Part shown: positions 12,254 to 21,083 of the stretch, in pieces | How positions within the stretch are numbered: position 1 is the stretch's first letter | Layout of the letters: the number at the start of each line of letters is the position of its first letter | DNA from: Bacteroidaceae bacterium | GTDB lineage: Bacteria > Bacteroidota > Bacteroidia > Bacteroidales > Bacteroidaceae | NCBI GenBank assembly: GCA_017628775.1 | Contig: JAGBYN010000138.1 | Location: 1-21,748, forward strand | Length of the DNA: 21,748 nucleotides | Direction: 5' to 3' | The notes under the pieces: model-generated | Told to the model about the DNA's origin: nothing | The model's input: the letters and a program-made list of their open reading frames with translations, nothing else | Databases searched by the model: none | Program-made: the position numbers and the translations under genes

Positions 12254-12691
12254 TTATTTGTCGAGGTTGTCGCCTTCAAAATCCTCTACCGTTTTGCGGA
12301 TGTAATCAGGCACCTGCACGGGGCTTTGTGCCTTCAGCGAGAAGCACACCACAACCGTTTTGCACTCACACACAACGACGCCCGTCTTTACATTCACGGC
12401 TTGCTGATGAAACGTGAGGCTCTTTGAACCAATGCGGGCAATGCGCGTTTGCATTTCGATGTTGTCGCCATGGAAAATGGGGTGGTAGAAGTCGGCATTG
12501 ATGTTTGCCACCACAGGCACCACATCGCGGCGGTAAAACTCGTGGTCGATGATGTTCATGAGGTAGTCCTCCTTGCCTAAGTCGTAGTAAGCAAGGTAGG
12601 AGTTATTATTGATATGTCCGAAGCCATCGGCATCGTTAAAACGAAGCTGGATGGGTATGCGGCGTTTGAATACAGGCTCGTGAGTTGTCAT
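12254..12691 (-). CDS. Acyl-CoA thioesterase, 4HBT/YbgC-like hotdog protein
   Basis: The 145-residue single hotdog domain carries the family signature RFNDADGFGHINNNSYLAYY near residues 17-36; the Asp in this block is the usual catalytic residue. It then has DFYHPIFHGD and a TGVVVCECKTVVVCF strand. It is expected to hydrolyse acyl-CoA or a related thioester in the cytoplasm; the substrate is unknown. It is first in a two-gene unit with aroB. A -7 promoter box sits about 50 bp upstream. Confidence 0.88.
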   Translation of the reverse strand: MTTHEPVFKRRIPIQLRFNDADGFGHINNNSYLAYYDLGKEDYLMNIIDHEFYRRDVVPVVANINADFYHPIFHGDNIEMQTRIARIGSKSLTFHQQAVNVKTGVVVCECKTVVVCFSLKAQSPVQVPDYIRKTVEDFEGDNLDK

Positions 12692-12742
12692 AATAGATGT
12701 GTGTTTTAAGTCTTAAATGTAGTTGTTTGCGAATGTATTATG

Positions 12743-12750
12743 CAAAGTTA
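12743..12750 (-). promoter_or_regulatory. -7 box (TAACTTTG) for the thioesterase-aroB unit
   Basis: The minus strand reads TAACTTTG, a perfect TAnnTTTG match, 51 bp before the thioesterase start. No TTTG is found at the expected -33 distance. Confidence 0.45.
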
Positions 12751-12904
12751 TAAATTAGTTAACACATGTACTTCTTTTTTGTTAAAATCGCTTGCGCAAA
12801 GGCGTAATTAATCGATTTTTTCATGGTTTTTCAGCTCTTGTTTTATAAAATGATTACCTTTACATGACAATTCAAATCAAAAAAACAAACAATAAATAAA
12901 CGAT

Positions 12905-13975
12905 ATGCAGATTGGCGATAAAGTAAGATTTTTAAATGAAACGGGCGGTGGCGTGGTTAGCGCCTTTGTGGACAACAAGACGGTGCTCATTGAGGACCAC
13001 GATGGTTTTGAAATTCCGATGCTCATTACGGAGTGTGTGGTTATTGACACGAACGACTACAACATTCCCATCGTGCCAAAAAAGCGACCTGAGCCCACGA
13101 AACCGGCTGAAGTGAAGGTTGTGGATGAAGACGATTTTCTCGAAAAGCCAATAACCTTTAAGCCCAAACCGCTGGAGCGACGTGGGGGCGAGAAGGTGAA
13201 CGTGTGTCTTGGATTTACACCTGTGAACTTGGCTGAAATATCGCGCACGAAGTTTGACATGTATCTCGTTAACGATTGCAACTACACCATTACTTTTGCT
13301 TTGATGCAACAGGAGGGTAATGCGCTGAAATTGCGCCATTCAGGCAGCGTGGAGGCCAATACGAAGTTGCTGCTTGAGACCTTCGACCGAACCGCTCTTC
13401 CTGAGCTTGAGCGCCTCACGTTTCAAGCCTTTGCCACGAAGCAGGAGAAGCCTTTCCTGATGAAGCAACCTTATCATGTGGGCATAAGAATTGACGGCAC
13501 GAAGTTCTATAAGCTCCACACGTTTGGCGAGAGTATTTTCTTTGAAATGCCCGCCTACACGGTGGATGTGGTGAAGGACGATGCACCAGTGCGCTCAATG
13601 TTTCTGAACGCCGAGGAATTGCGCGACGCGATGCTTCCCCAGCCCCCCGAGCAACGCCCGAAGCAAGAACCTGCGCGCCAAGCGCAGAAGAACGGCATTA
13701 TCGAGGTGGATCTTCATGCCTCGGAAATCCTGGAAACCGAAACCGGAATGAGCGCGAAGGATATCTTGGAGTATCAGATGAAGGTGTTTCACGAGGAGAT
13801 GCAAAAGTACGTGAAAAAGAAAGGCACGAAACTCGTGTTCATCCACGGCAAGGGCGATGGCGTGCTGCGCAAAAACATTGAGCAGGCTTTGCGCCACAAG
13901 TATAAATCGTGTCTCTTCCAAGATGCCTCGTTCAAGGAATATGGCTATGGAGCTACGATGGTCACGATTAGATAG
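12905..13975 (+). CDS. DUF2027 and Smr domain protein (MutS2-related)
   Basis: The 356-residue protein starts MQIGDKVRFLNETGGGVV, an SH3-like/KOW-type start typical of the DUF2027 proteins of Bacteroidota. The DUF2027 domain covers roughly residues 96-240, followed by a Pro/Gln linker (244-262). A C-terminal Smr domain spans 267-356, with VDLH (268-271), the IHGKGDG motif (313-319) and the terminal YGYGATMVTIR. Smr domains act as nicking endonucleases or ribosome-associated cleavage domains in other proteins; the role of this Bacteroidota protein is not established. It is cytoplasmic. It is divergent from the thioesterase unit, with 213 bp between them, and ends at a bidirectional terminator. 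Confidence 0.88.
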   Translation: MQIGDKVRFLNETGGGVVSAFVDNKTVLIEDHDGFEIPMLITECVVIDTNDYNIPIVPKKRPEPTKPAEVKVVDEDDFLEKPITFKPKPLERRGGEKVNVCLGFTPVNLAEISRTKFDMYLVNDCNYTITFALMQQEGNALKLRHSGSVEANTKLLLETFDRTALPELERLTFQAFATKQEKPFLMKQPYHVGIRIDGTKFYKLHTFGESIFFEMPAYTVDVVKDDAPVRSMFLNAEELRDAMLPQPPEQRPKQEPARQAQKNGIIEVDLHASEILETETGMSAKDILEYQMKVFHEEMQKYVKKKGTKLVFIHGKGDGVLRKNIEQALRHKYKSCLFQDASFKEYGYGATMVTIR

Positions 13976-14031
13976 CCGTTAAAAATGTTGGGCGATAAGC
14001 GCTGAGCTGCTTCGCATGGTAACAAAAAAAT

Positions 14032-14079
14032 AAAGTCTGCAAGGTCATGACGATTTAAACATGTGGCCTTGCAGACTTT
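14032..14079. terminator. Bidirectional terminator between convergent genes
   Basis: AAAGTCTGCAAGG (14032-14044) and CCTTGCAGACTTT (14067-14079) form a perfect 13-bp stem. A TTTTATCTT tail follows on the plus strand; on the minus strand the preceding A-rich run reads as T residues. It serves the DUF2027-Smr gene and the methyltransferase operon. Confidence 0.9.
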
Positions 14080-14149
14080 TATCTTGTATGAGTAAATTGA
14101 TCGTTTGTGTTCGTAAATGATCTTTGCGTTTGTTCCGAAAAAAAGGGAA

Positions 14150-15325
14150 TTACTCGACCTGGATAACGAGCCCCTTAAGATATTCACCTTCAGGGTGGTA
14201 AATGTTAATGGGGTGGTCGGCGGGTTGGTGGAGCTGATGGATAATTCTCACCCTTCGTCCGCTTTGAGCGGCGGCACTGAACACGGCCAATCGGAATTGA
14301 TCCTTGTTCACGGCTTGCGAGCAACTGAACGTAAAGATAATTCCGCCTTTCTTGATCTTTGAAATAGCGATTTTATTGAGTCGCGTATAGCCCTTAAGCG
14401 CATTGTGAAGGGCGTGCTTGTGCTTGGCAAAGGCTGGAGGGTCGAGGATCACAAGGTCGTAGTCGGTGGTGGTGGACTCGAGGAATTTAAACGCATCTTC
14501 CGTGAACGCCTGATGTCGCTCGTCGCCCTTGAAGTTGAGCTCGATGTTGGCGTTGGTCAGGTCAATCGCTTTTGAACTACTATCTACGGAGTGCACGCAC
14601 TTGGCCCCACCGCGCATGGCATAGACCGAGAAACCGCCCGTGTAGCAGAACATGTTGAGCACCTTTTTGTCCTTGCTGTAAAACTCAAGCAAGGCGCGGT
14701 TTTCGCGTTGGTCAATGAAGAAGCCCGTCTTCTGCCCCTTGAGCCAGTCAATGTGGAAGGCAAGGTTGTTTTCAATCGCAATTTCCGAAGCGTCGTTGCC
14801 AATGAGGAAGCCGTTTTCCTGACCGAGTTGTGCCTTGTAGGGGAGGGTGGTTTCTGATTTGTAATACACGTTCTTGACGGTGCCTTCAGAAGCTTCAACA
14901 ATGGCTTCAGCAATCACCTGACGGTTCACGTGCATGCTCACGGCGTGGGCTTGCATGACCGCCGTCTCGCCATACACATCGACCACCAGTCCGGGAAGGT
15001 TGTCGCCCTCGCCGTGAATGAGGCGGAAGATGTTGTTGTCGGGGCGGATGAGCTGGCAATTCTTGCGCAATTCATAGGCTTCGTGAATGCGCTTTGTCCA
15101 GAAAGCCTTATCGATGGTTTCATCTTCAAAAGAGATGACACGCACGGCAATTGAGCCGATTTGATAGTGGCCTAAGGCAATGAATTTGCCAGTGTGGTCA
15201 ACCACGCGGACAAGCTCGCCCTCGCTGATATTTTCATCGATCGCCTTGATGGCACCCGAGAAAATCCAGGGGTGAAATCGTAATAAGCTTTCGGTTTTTC
15301 CTTTAAGTAATTGAACGGTATGCAT
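14150..15325 (-). CDS. rlmI: RlmI-like 23S rRNA (cytosine-C5) methyltransferase
   Basis: The 391-residue protein has an N-terminal PUA-like domain (about 1-75, with HPWIFSGAI) and a C-terminal Rossmann methyltransferase. SAM motif I is KVLNMFCYTGGFSVYAM (221-237), motif IV is LDPPAF (294-299), and the nucleophile is probably Cys335 in FTFSCSQAV. RlmI methylates C1962 of 23S rRNA in E. coli; this protein has the matching domain order and size, but its exact site is inferred. It is last in a three-gene operon, 9 nt after the exonuclease gene. Confidence 0.88.
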   Translation of the reverse strand: MHTVQLLKGKTESLLRFHPWIFSGAIKAIDENISEGELVRVVDHTGKFIALGHYQIGSIAVRVISFEDETIDKAFWTKRIHEAYELRKNCQLIRPDNNIFRLIHGEGDNLPGLVVDVYGETAVMQAHAVSMHVNRQVIAEAIVEASEGTVKNVYYKSETTLPYKAQLGQENGFLIGNDASEIAIENNLAFHIDWLKGQKTGFFIDQRENRALLEFYSKDKKVLNMFCYTGGFSVYAMRGGAKCVHSVDSSSKAIDLTNANIELNFKGDERHQAFTEDAFKFLESTTTDYDLVILDPPAFAKHKHALHNALKGYTRLNKIAISKIKKGGIIFTFSCSQAVNKDQFRLAVFSAAAQSGRRVRIIHQLHQPADHPINIYHPEGEYLKGLVIQVE

Positions 15326-15334
15326 GATGTGCGG

Positions 15335-15955
15335 TTATTCGGTTTCGGTGTTAATGATTTGATAATTCTTGGTTTCAAGCAAGGCAAGCACCTCGGCGTA
15401 TATCTTAAGACACGCAAAGGCATCGAGCGCAGCATATTGTTTTTGCGAATCGGAAAGAATGTCGATGTCCCAATTCGAGAGGCGAGCGCTTTTGGAGATT
15501 CGTTTTTCAAAGAGATTAGCGTAAATCTTCTGCAGGCTCATATCGCTAATGTCGAGGTTTTTGACTAGGTTTTGAAGTTCCACGAAATTCGTGGGCTTAA
15601 ACGCCTGTCGCTTTTGGAGCGCGGCAATGTCGTCCTTGATGGAGAGACCTATTTTTATGGTGTTTGGGCTCTCGAGAAAGGCAAATAAAGGACGTATGTT
15701 TTTAATATGATTAAGTCGAAAAAGGAAGCACACGTCGGGCGTTGAGATTTGCATGAGCGACACTTTATGCGTGACGCCCTTTTGAAAGGCGGGTTTCGTT
15801 TCGGTGTCGAAGCCCACAAGCTTTTGCTGGTTGAGGTAGAGTAGGGCACGCGTCATTTCCGTTTCGGAATGCACCACCACAATTTGACCCTCAAACGCTT
15901 CTTTCGGCAGGGATGAGATGAAATCTTTGGGTGTTGATTTCCTTAAGGTTTTCAT
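15335..15955 (-). CDS. DEDDy 3'-5' exonuclease domain protein (RNase D-like)
   Basis: The 206-residue protein consists of one DEDDy exonuclease domain. Exo I is VGFDTETKP (Asp50, Glu52), Exo II is IGLSIKDDIAAL (Asp108 or Asp109), and Exo III is YAALDAF (Tyr174, Asp178). These residues bind two divalent metals in RNase D, WRN-exonuclease and related enzymes. There is no HRDC domain, so it is shorter than classical RNase D. The nucleic acid substrate is unknown; sitting with an rRNA methyltransferase suggests RNA. Its ATG overlaps the TAA of the DUF5063 gene by one base (TAATG), indicating translational coupling. Confidence 0.88.
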   Translation of the reverse strand: MKTLRKSTPKDFISSLPKEAFEGQIVVVHSETEMTRALLYLNQQKLVGFDTETKPAFQKGVTHKVSLMQISTPDVCFLFRLNHIKNIRPLFAFLESPNTIKIGLSIKDDIAALQKRQAFKPTNFVELQNLVKNLDISDMSLQKIYANLFEKRISKSARLSNWDIDILSDSQKQYAALDAFACLKIYAEVLALLETKNYQIINTETE

Positions 15956-16470
15956 TAGTCGTTTGTGTTGTTAAAGCGCGCATCGTGTAGCGCCTTCAAG
16001 GTATTAAGAAGCTTCTGCCCCCATTCGTTTTGGAAGCTCTCCTTGACGTCGTAGATCTGCGCATGGATGGCTTCTTCATATTCATTTTTATAGGCTTCAG
16101 TGAGTTCGCGTAGCACTTGATATAAATCTGCCAAACCCTCTGATATTGTGCATAATATAGGTTGGTCGTTATACTTAAACTCTTGCACGAAAACGTCAAG
16201 ATAATCGTCCAAATCCTTCATCGTGCGCGCTGCCTTATTGCGGATGTAGTTATAATCGTCTTCCGTCACGCAAGGGTCGTTATAGCCCTCGGGTTCGTCG
16301 AAGTCGGGCAGGAGCGTGGCGCGCAGGTAAATCACGGTCAGCAAGCCGCGCACCACATCGTTGAACGTGTTGCGGTCGGTTTCTTCGGTTTGTTCGAGGT
16401 ATTTGCAGTATTCTGAACTCACCACAACAAAGTCGATGCACTTGCTGGAATAAAAAATATTTTCCGACAT
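15955..16470 (-). CDS. DUF5063 family protein
   Basis: The 171-residue, acidic, all-helical-looking protein begins MSENIFYSSKCIDFVVVSSE and contains EDDYNYIRNKAARTMKDLDDYL and FQNEWGQKLLNTLKALHDAR. This matches the uncharacterised DUF5063 proteins of Bacteroidota, often next to an RNase D-like exonuclease. An open frame continues upstream to a GTG at 16530, but that codon lies inside the 21-mer palindrome, and the N-terminus from 16470 fits the family, so 16470 is preferred. It is the first gene of the exonuclease-methyltransferase operon, with a strong promoter about 170 bp upstream. Confidence 0.85.
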   Translation of the reverse strand: MSENIFYSSKCIDFVVVSSEYCKYLEQTEETDRNTFNDVVRGLLTVIYLRATLLPDFDEPEGYNDPCVTEDDYNYIRNKAARTMKDLDDYLDVFVQEFKYNDQPILCTISEGLADLYQVLRELTEAYKNEYEEAIHAQIYDVKESFQNEWGQKLLNTLKALHDARFNNTND

Positions 16471-16515
16471 ATTTCCTAAGTAGAGTTTGTTAAAATCTGG
16501 TTTGTTTTTGTGAAT

Positions 16516-16536
16516 TGTGACATGTGACACGTGACA
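16516..16536 (+). repeat. 21-mer palindrome family, copy 6 (variant), in the leader of the DUF5063 operon
   Basis: Two TGTGACA heptamers are followed by CGTGACA, with one base different from the CGTCACA of the other copies. It lies between the predicted transcription start near 16631 and the DUF5063 ATG, so it would be in the 5' untranslated RNA. Confidence 0.8.
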
Positions 16537-16636
16537 AAAGTTTTAAGTAAAATATATTCAAAGCGCACACCCCCTGAAGCGCGACGCGCAACACGTGGCA
16601 AGGCACTAATGAAAGTGTGTCAAGGCACATCTTTGG

Positions 16637-16667
16637 CAAAGTTAATAGTTGAATACATAAAATCAAA
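16637..16667 (-). promoter_or_regulatory. Full-consensus promoter of the DUF5063-exonuclease-methyltransferase operon
   Basis: On the minus strand TTTG (16667-16664) and TAACTTTG (16644-16637) are separated by 19 bp, an exact -33/-7 match. It predicts a start near 16631 and a leader of about 160 nt. Confidence 0.75.
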
Positions 16668-16751
16668 GGTGTTTAATCATATTTTTTTGAGATAATGTTA
16701 AAGTTTATGGGATTTCTTAAAATCTACAATAGAAATTTCTAATAAATAATG

Positions 16752-16759
16752 TATATTTG
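16752..16759 (+). promoter_or_regulatory. -7 box (TATATTTG) for the PBP1A gene
   Basis: It is a perfect TAnnTTTG match 62 bp upstream of ATG 16822, divergent from the DUF5063 operon promoter. No TTTG is seen at -33. Confidence 0.5.
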
Positions 16760-16821
16760 CAAAGAATACGTTCATCTGTCCGCACCTTCGTGGGCATCAA
16801 CATTTTTCTTCATTTTCGATT

Positions 16822-19212
16822 ATGAGAAAGAAATTCTTTATAACCATTTGGTTGGTTTTTGTTTTAATCGTCAGTACGGTTGTCGTGATCTTTTGGGGCA
16901 TCGCCAAGGGGCACATTGGCTATTTGCCTGATTTGGCTGAATTGCAAAACCCCATTAGCCGCTACGCCTCACAAATCGTGACGGCCGATGGTAAACTTCT
17001 TGGCACGTGGTCAAGAAGCGAAAACCGCGTGTTTGTAGATTATGAAGAAATATCTCCCTACACCATTAAAGCGCTCATCGCCACCGAGGACGAACGCTTT
17101 TATGAGCACTCGGGAGTCGATGTCAAGTCGTTGATGCGCGCCATCGTAAAGCGCGGTATTTTGCAACAATCCAGTGCGGGCGGGGGTAGTACAATTACCC
17201 AGCAATTGGCCAAGCAGCTCTATTCGGCAAAGGCTGAAAATAAATTTGAACGCATGATGCAAAAGCCCATCGAGTGGGTCATTGCCATCGAACTGGAACG
17301 CCGCTACACGAAAGAAGAAATCCTCACGCTCTACCTCAATTACTTTGACTTCCTCTACAATGCCGTGGGCATCAAAACGGCCGCACAAGTGTACTTCGGT
17401 AAGTTGCCCAAGGACCTGAATATTCAGGAGTCGGCCACGCTTATCGGTATGTGTAAGAACCCTTCGCTCTTCAACCCCGTGCGCCGCAATGAGAAATGCC
17501 GAAACCGCCGCAACGTGGTGCTCGGCCAAATGCTCCGTTCGGGATATCTTACCACAGAGGAGGTGGATAGTTTGAAGGAAACACCGCTCACGTTGAACTT
17601 CCGACGCATTGACCACAAGCAAGGGCAAGGCACCTACTTGCGCGAATACCTCCGAACCACGCTCACCGCAAAGAAACCCAAGCGCGCAAACTACGCATCA
17701 TGGCAAAAGCAACAATATTACGAGGATTCGCTGGCTTGGGAAACAAACCCCATTTACGGATGGTGTAATAAAAACGTGAAACCTGATGGCTCTCACTACG
17801 ACATCTACACCGATGGCTTGAAGATCTACACCACCATCGACTCACGACTTCAAGGCTATGCCGAGAATGCCGTTTACAACCACGTTGGGCTTTACCTACA
17901 AAAGGAATTTGAACGCGGACGCAAATCCTCAAACTTCCCTTACTCCAATAACTTGACGCGTGCGCAAGTGGATGAAATCTTGCACCGCACCATGCGTCAA
18001 TCTGAGCGCTACCTCAAGCTTAAAGCCTTGGGCATGAGCGCCGAAGAGATTGAACAATCCTTCAAAACGCCCGTCGATATGTCGCTCTTTACCTATCAAG
18101 GCCTGAAGGATACGGTCATGACGCCGCTCGACTCTATTCGCTATTACAAGAAATTCCTACGCTCGGGATTGGTGTCAATCGAACCGCAAACGGGCTATGT
18201 GAAGGCCTACGTGGGCGGCTTGAACTACACCTACTTCCAGTACGACATGGCGTCGATGGGACGCCGACAAGTGGGCTCTACAATGAAACCGCTGGTCTAT
18301 GCCATGTCGATGGAGGACGGCATGCAGCCCTCCGACACGATCTATAACATTCAGCGCACCTATCAGGTGGGCGACCAGCAATGGACACCGCGCAACTCAA
18401 GCGACAAGCGATATGGCGAACCCGTTACACTGAAGTGGGGATTGAGTCAAAGTAACAACTGGATCACGGCGGAACTCATGTATCAATCCGACCCCACAGG
18501 AAACCGACTTGCCAATTACCTTAAGCAATACGGCGTGGCTAATGCCGATATCTATCCCTCGCTCGCACTATGCCTGGGCAGTTGCGACATCACCGTGGCT
18601 GAAATGGCAAGCGCCTACACCACATTCGCCAATAAGGGCATCCGTTGCGCACCAATCCTCATCACGCACATTGAGGACATACACGGCAATATCATCTCTG
18701 ACTTCTCGCCACGCATGAACGAGGTGATTAGCGAAGAAAGCAGCTATAAAATGCTCGATATGATGAAAGCCGTAATCAATGAAGGCACCGGCATACGCTT
18801 GCGCTATCGCTATAAGTTCGAAGCCGAGATAGCCGGAAAAACTGGTACAACAAACAGTAACTCCGACGGATGGTTCGTGGGCATCGTGCCGCGCTTAGTC
18901 ACCGCATGCTGGGTGGGCGGTGAAGAACGCGACATTCACTTCACAACCACGGCCTTGGGACAAGGAGCGGCAACCGCACTCCCCGTTTGGGCAAATTACA
19001 TGACGCAGGTCTATGCCGACTCGCTTATTGGCTATCGCCAGGATGAGAAGTTCGACATCGACTCAACTCTGCTCGTGCCTAAGGTGGAAGTCTCACTTCA
19101 ATCCGAAACCTTTACACCCAACGCCAACCCCAGCGTCGTTCAGCCTAAGAACAACACGCAAAAATCACAACAAGATCTTGACGAAGAGGAAATAGAATCG
19201 TTCTTCGACTAA
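16822..19212 (+). CDS. Bifunctional penicillin-binding protein 1A (transglycosylase/transpeptidase)
   Basis: The 796-residue inner-membrane protein polymerises and cross-links peptidoglycan in the periplasm. It has a short cytoplasmic start and one transmembrane helix (about 6-27). The GT51 domain shows ATEDERFYEHSGVD (87-100, catalytic Glu89) and GGSTITQQLAKQLYS (121-135). The transpeptidase shows SxxK at STMK (486-489), SxN at SNN (544-546) and KTG at 673-675 in AGKTGTTNSNSDGWFVG. All catalytic motifs are intact. The C-terminus is Ser/Asn/Gln/Glu-rich and probably disordered. Length is typical for Bacteroidota class A PBPs. It is followed after 42 nt by kdsB, so a shared envelope transcript is likely. 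The ponA/mrcA naming is by class, so no symbol is given. Confidence 0.95.
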   Translation: MRKKFFITIWLVFVLIVSTVVVIFWGIAKGHIGYLPDLAELQNPISRYASQIVTADGKLLGTWSRSENRVFVDYEEISPYTIKALIATEDERFYEHSGVDVKSLMRAIVKRGILQQSSAGGGSTITQQLAKQLYSAKAENKFERMMQKPIEWVIAIELERRYTKEEILTLYLNYFDFLYNAVGIKTAAQVYFGKLPKDLNIQESATLIGMCKNPSLFNPVRRNEKCRNRRNVVLGQMLRSGYLTTEEVDSLKETPLTLNFRRIDHKQGQGTYLREYLRTTLTAKKPKRANYASWQKQQYYEDSLAWETNPIYGWCNKNVKPDGSHYDIYTDGLKIYTTIDSRLQGYAENAVYNHVGLYLQKEFERGRKSSNFPYSNNLTRAQVDEILHRTMRQSERYLKLKALGMSAEEIEQSFKTPVDMSLFTYQGLKDTVMTPLDSIRYYKKFLRSGLVSIEPQTGYVKAYVGGLNYTYFQYDMASMGRRQVGSTMKPLVYAMSMEDGMQPSDTIYNIQRTYQVGDQQWTPRNSSDKRYGEPVTLKWGLSQSNNWITAELMYQSDPTGNRLANYLKQYGVANADIYPSLALCLGSCDITVAEMASAYTTFANKGIRCAPILITHIEDIHGNIISDFSPRMNEVISEESSYKMLDMMKAVINEGTGIRLRYRYKFEAEIAGKTGTTNSNSDGWFVGIVPRLVTACWVGGEERDIHFTTTALGQGAATALPVWANYMTQVYADSLIGYRQDEKFDIDSTLLVPKVEVSLQSETFTPNANPSVVQPKNNTQKSQQDLDEEEIESFFD

Positions 19213-19254
19213 CATGAGCTAATAAACAACGATAAAAATACAATTCAATTCACT

Positions 19255-20010
19255 ATGAGATTCCTGGCTTTAATCCCCGCAAGATACGCATCCACACGCT
19301 TTCCTGGAAAACCCTTAGCCGTGCTCGATGGCAAACCCATCATTCAGCACGTGTATGAACGCGTGGCGCAACACTTTGAAGATGCTTATGTCGTGACCGA
19401 CGACCAACGCATTGCTGACGCCGTAAGCGCATTTGGCGGACAATTCATCATGACCGGCACGCACCACAAAAGTGGCACTGACCGATGCTATGAAGCCCTA
19501 ACAAAAGCAGGCGAAGAGAACTTCGACGTTGTGGTTAATATCCAGGGCGACGAACCCTTCATCCACGCTTCGCAACTCAACGCCATCAAGCAATGCTTCG
19601 ATGCGCCTCAAGTGCAAATCGCAACGCTCATCAAACCTTTCGACGCTAACGATACGATCGAAGCACTCGAAAATCCTAACTCACCCAAGGTGGTGGTGTC
19701 AAACACTGGTGCAGCACTTTACTTTAGCCGTTCGGTCGTGCCTTACCTCCGCGGCATAGAGAAGCAGGAGTGGCTGAAAAACCACACCTTCTACAAGCAC
19801 ATCGGACTTTATGCCTACACCGTGCCTACGCTTAAAGCCATCACGCAAATGCCGCTCGGCGAACTCGAACAATGCGAATCGCTCGAGCAATTGAGATGGT
19901 TGCAGGCGGGTTATCACATCCAAACCGCCGTCACAAACATCGAAACCATCGGTATCGACACGCCCGAAGACCTCGAGAAAGCCAAAGCATGGATCAAAAA
20001 TCAAGCATAG
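19255..20010 (+). CDS. kdsB: 3-deoxy-manno-octulosonate cytidylyltransferase (CMP-Kdo synthetase)
   Basis: The enzyme activates Kdo with CTP to give CMP-Kdo for the inner core of lipopolysaccharide. The 251-residue length is normal. Motifs: LIPARYASTRFPGKPL (6-21, nucleotide binding), VVTDD (46-50), SGTDRCYEA (73-81), VVVNIQGDEPF (92-102, metal-binding Asp99), KHIGLYAYT and the C-terminal GIDTPEDLEKA. It lies 42 nt after the PBP1A gene and 14 nt before the MORN gene, all on the plus strand. Confidence 0.95.
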   Translation: MRFLALIPARYASTRFPGKPLAVLDGKPIIQHVYERVAQHFEDAYVVTDDQRIADAVSAFGGQFIMTGTHHKSGTDRCYEALTKAGEENFDVVVNIQGDEPFIHASQLNAIKQCFDAPQVQIATLIKPFDANDTIEALENPNSPKVVVSNTGAALYFSRSVVPYLRGIEKQEWLKNHTFYKHIGLYAYTVPTLKAITQMPLGELEQCESLEQLRWLQAGYHIQTAVTNIETIGIDTPEDLEKAKAWIKNQA

Positions 20011-20024
20011 CAAACCATAAGAGC

Positions 20025-21083
20025 ATGAAAAAAACTAAAGCAATTCTCATCGCCTTGCTCTTTACTTTTCAAGGCTTTCACGCCAACACCTATGCTCAGG
20101 AAATCGTGATCGGCACGCACCGCTTTAAAGACAATAATGCCGTTTACACGGGCGAACTTTTGAAAAACAAACCCCACGGCAATGGCGTCACCACATACGA
20201 AGATGGAAGCGTTTACGAAGGGGAGTACGTCAAAGGCAAACGACACGGATACGGCATCATGCGCTACGCAACTGGCGAACGCTATGAGGGCCAATGGTTG
20301 TTGGATGAGCAACACGGCAACGGCACATATTACTACGCTGAAAACAATAAGTACGTCGGACTTTGGTACAGAAATGCACGCCACGGAAAAGGCGTCATGT
20401 ACTACTACAACGGCGATATTTACGAAGGCAATTGGGTGGACGATGAACGCGAAGGACAAGGGAAATACACCTTTGCCAACGAAATCTATTATGAGGGCAC
20501 ATGGAAAGCCGATAAGCGCCATGGAAAGGGCGTTTACGATTGGGGCGACGGCTCACGATATGAAGGCACATGGCACGCCAACCAACGCCATGGCAAAGGC
20601 ACCTACACCTATGCCGATGGCAGCGTCTATGAAGGACAATGGCAAAATGACTTGATGCACGGCAAGGGCACGCTCAAACGCGCCAATGGCGACGTCTTCG
20701 TGGGCAATTACGTGCAAGGCGAACGTACCGGCAAGGGCTACACCACATTTGCCTCTGGCGACACCTACGAGGGCGACTACCTCAATGGCGAGCAACACGG
20801 CAAGGGTAAGTACGTCTGGAAAGACGTGGCGGTTTACGAAGGCGAATGGCAAAGAAACGTGCGCATGGGCGTGGGTAAATACACACGCACCAATGGCGAC
20901 ACCTATGTAGGCGAATGGGCGGACAATGTGATGCACGGTAAAGGAGAATTCCGAAGCGCTGACGGACAAATATACATCGGTGAATTCTATGATGGATTAA
21001 AACACGGAGAAGCCCTTGAAATCCAACCCGACGGCACAAAAGTCAATTGCACGTACAAAAACGGCGAACGCGTCAATAAATAG
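20025..21083 (+). CDS. Exported MORN-repeat protein (13 repeats)
   Basis: The 352-residue protein has a signal peptide (MKKTKAILIALLFTFQG, cleavage probably before QEIVIG). The remainder is almost entirely MORN repeats of about 23 residues. I count 13 (for example VYEGEYVKGKRHGYGIMRYA) plus a degenerate final unit. MORN repeats form an elongated beta solenoid involved in lipid or protein binding in other systems; the partner here is unknown. The open frame extends upstream into kdsB (to 19872), but that part is shadow sequence. ATG 20025 places a clean signal peptide 14 nt after kdsB. Context suggests an envelope role, which is an inference. Confidence 0.9.
   Translation: MKKTKAILIALLFTFQGFHANTYAQEIVIGTHRFKDNNAVYTGELLKNKPHGNGVTTYEDGSVYEGEYVKGKRHGYGIMRYATGERYEGQWLLDEQHGNGTYYYAENNKYVGLWYRNARHGKGVMYYYNGDIYEGNWVDDEREGQGKYTFANEIYYEGTWKADKRHGKGVYDWGDGSRYEGTWHANQRHGKGTYTYADGSVYEGQWQNDLMHGKGTLKRANGDVFVGNYVQGERTGKGYTTFASGDTYEGDYLNGEQHGKGKYVWKDVAVYEGEWQRNVRMGVGKYTRTNGDTYVGEWADNVMHGKGEFRSADGQIYIGEFYDGLKHGEALEIQPDGTKVNCTYKNGERVNK

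Noticed and set aside
15955..16530. GTG-started longer form of the DUF5063 protein
   Set aside because: The GTG lies within the dispersed 21-mer, and the 20 extra residues do not fit the family; ATG 16470 does.
19872..20024. Upstream extension of the MORN ORF into kdsB
   Set aside because: It is the shadow frame of kdsB; ATG 20025 begins a clean signal peptide.
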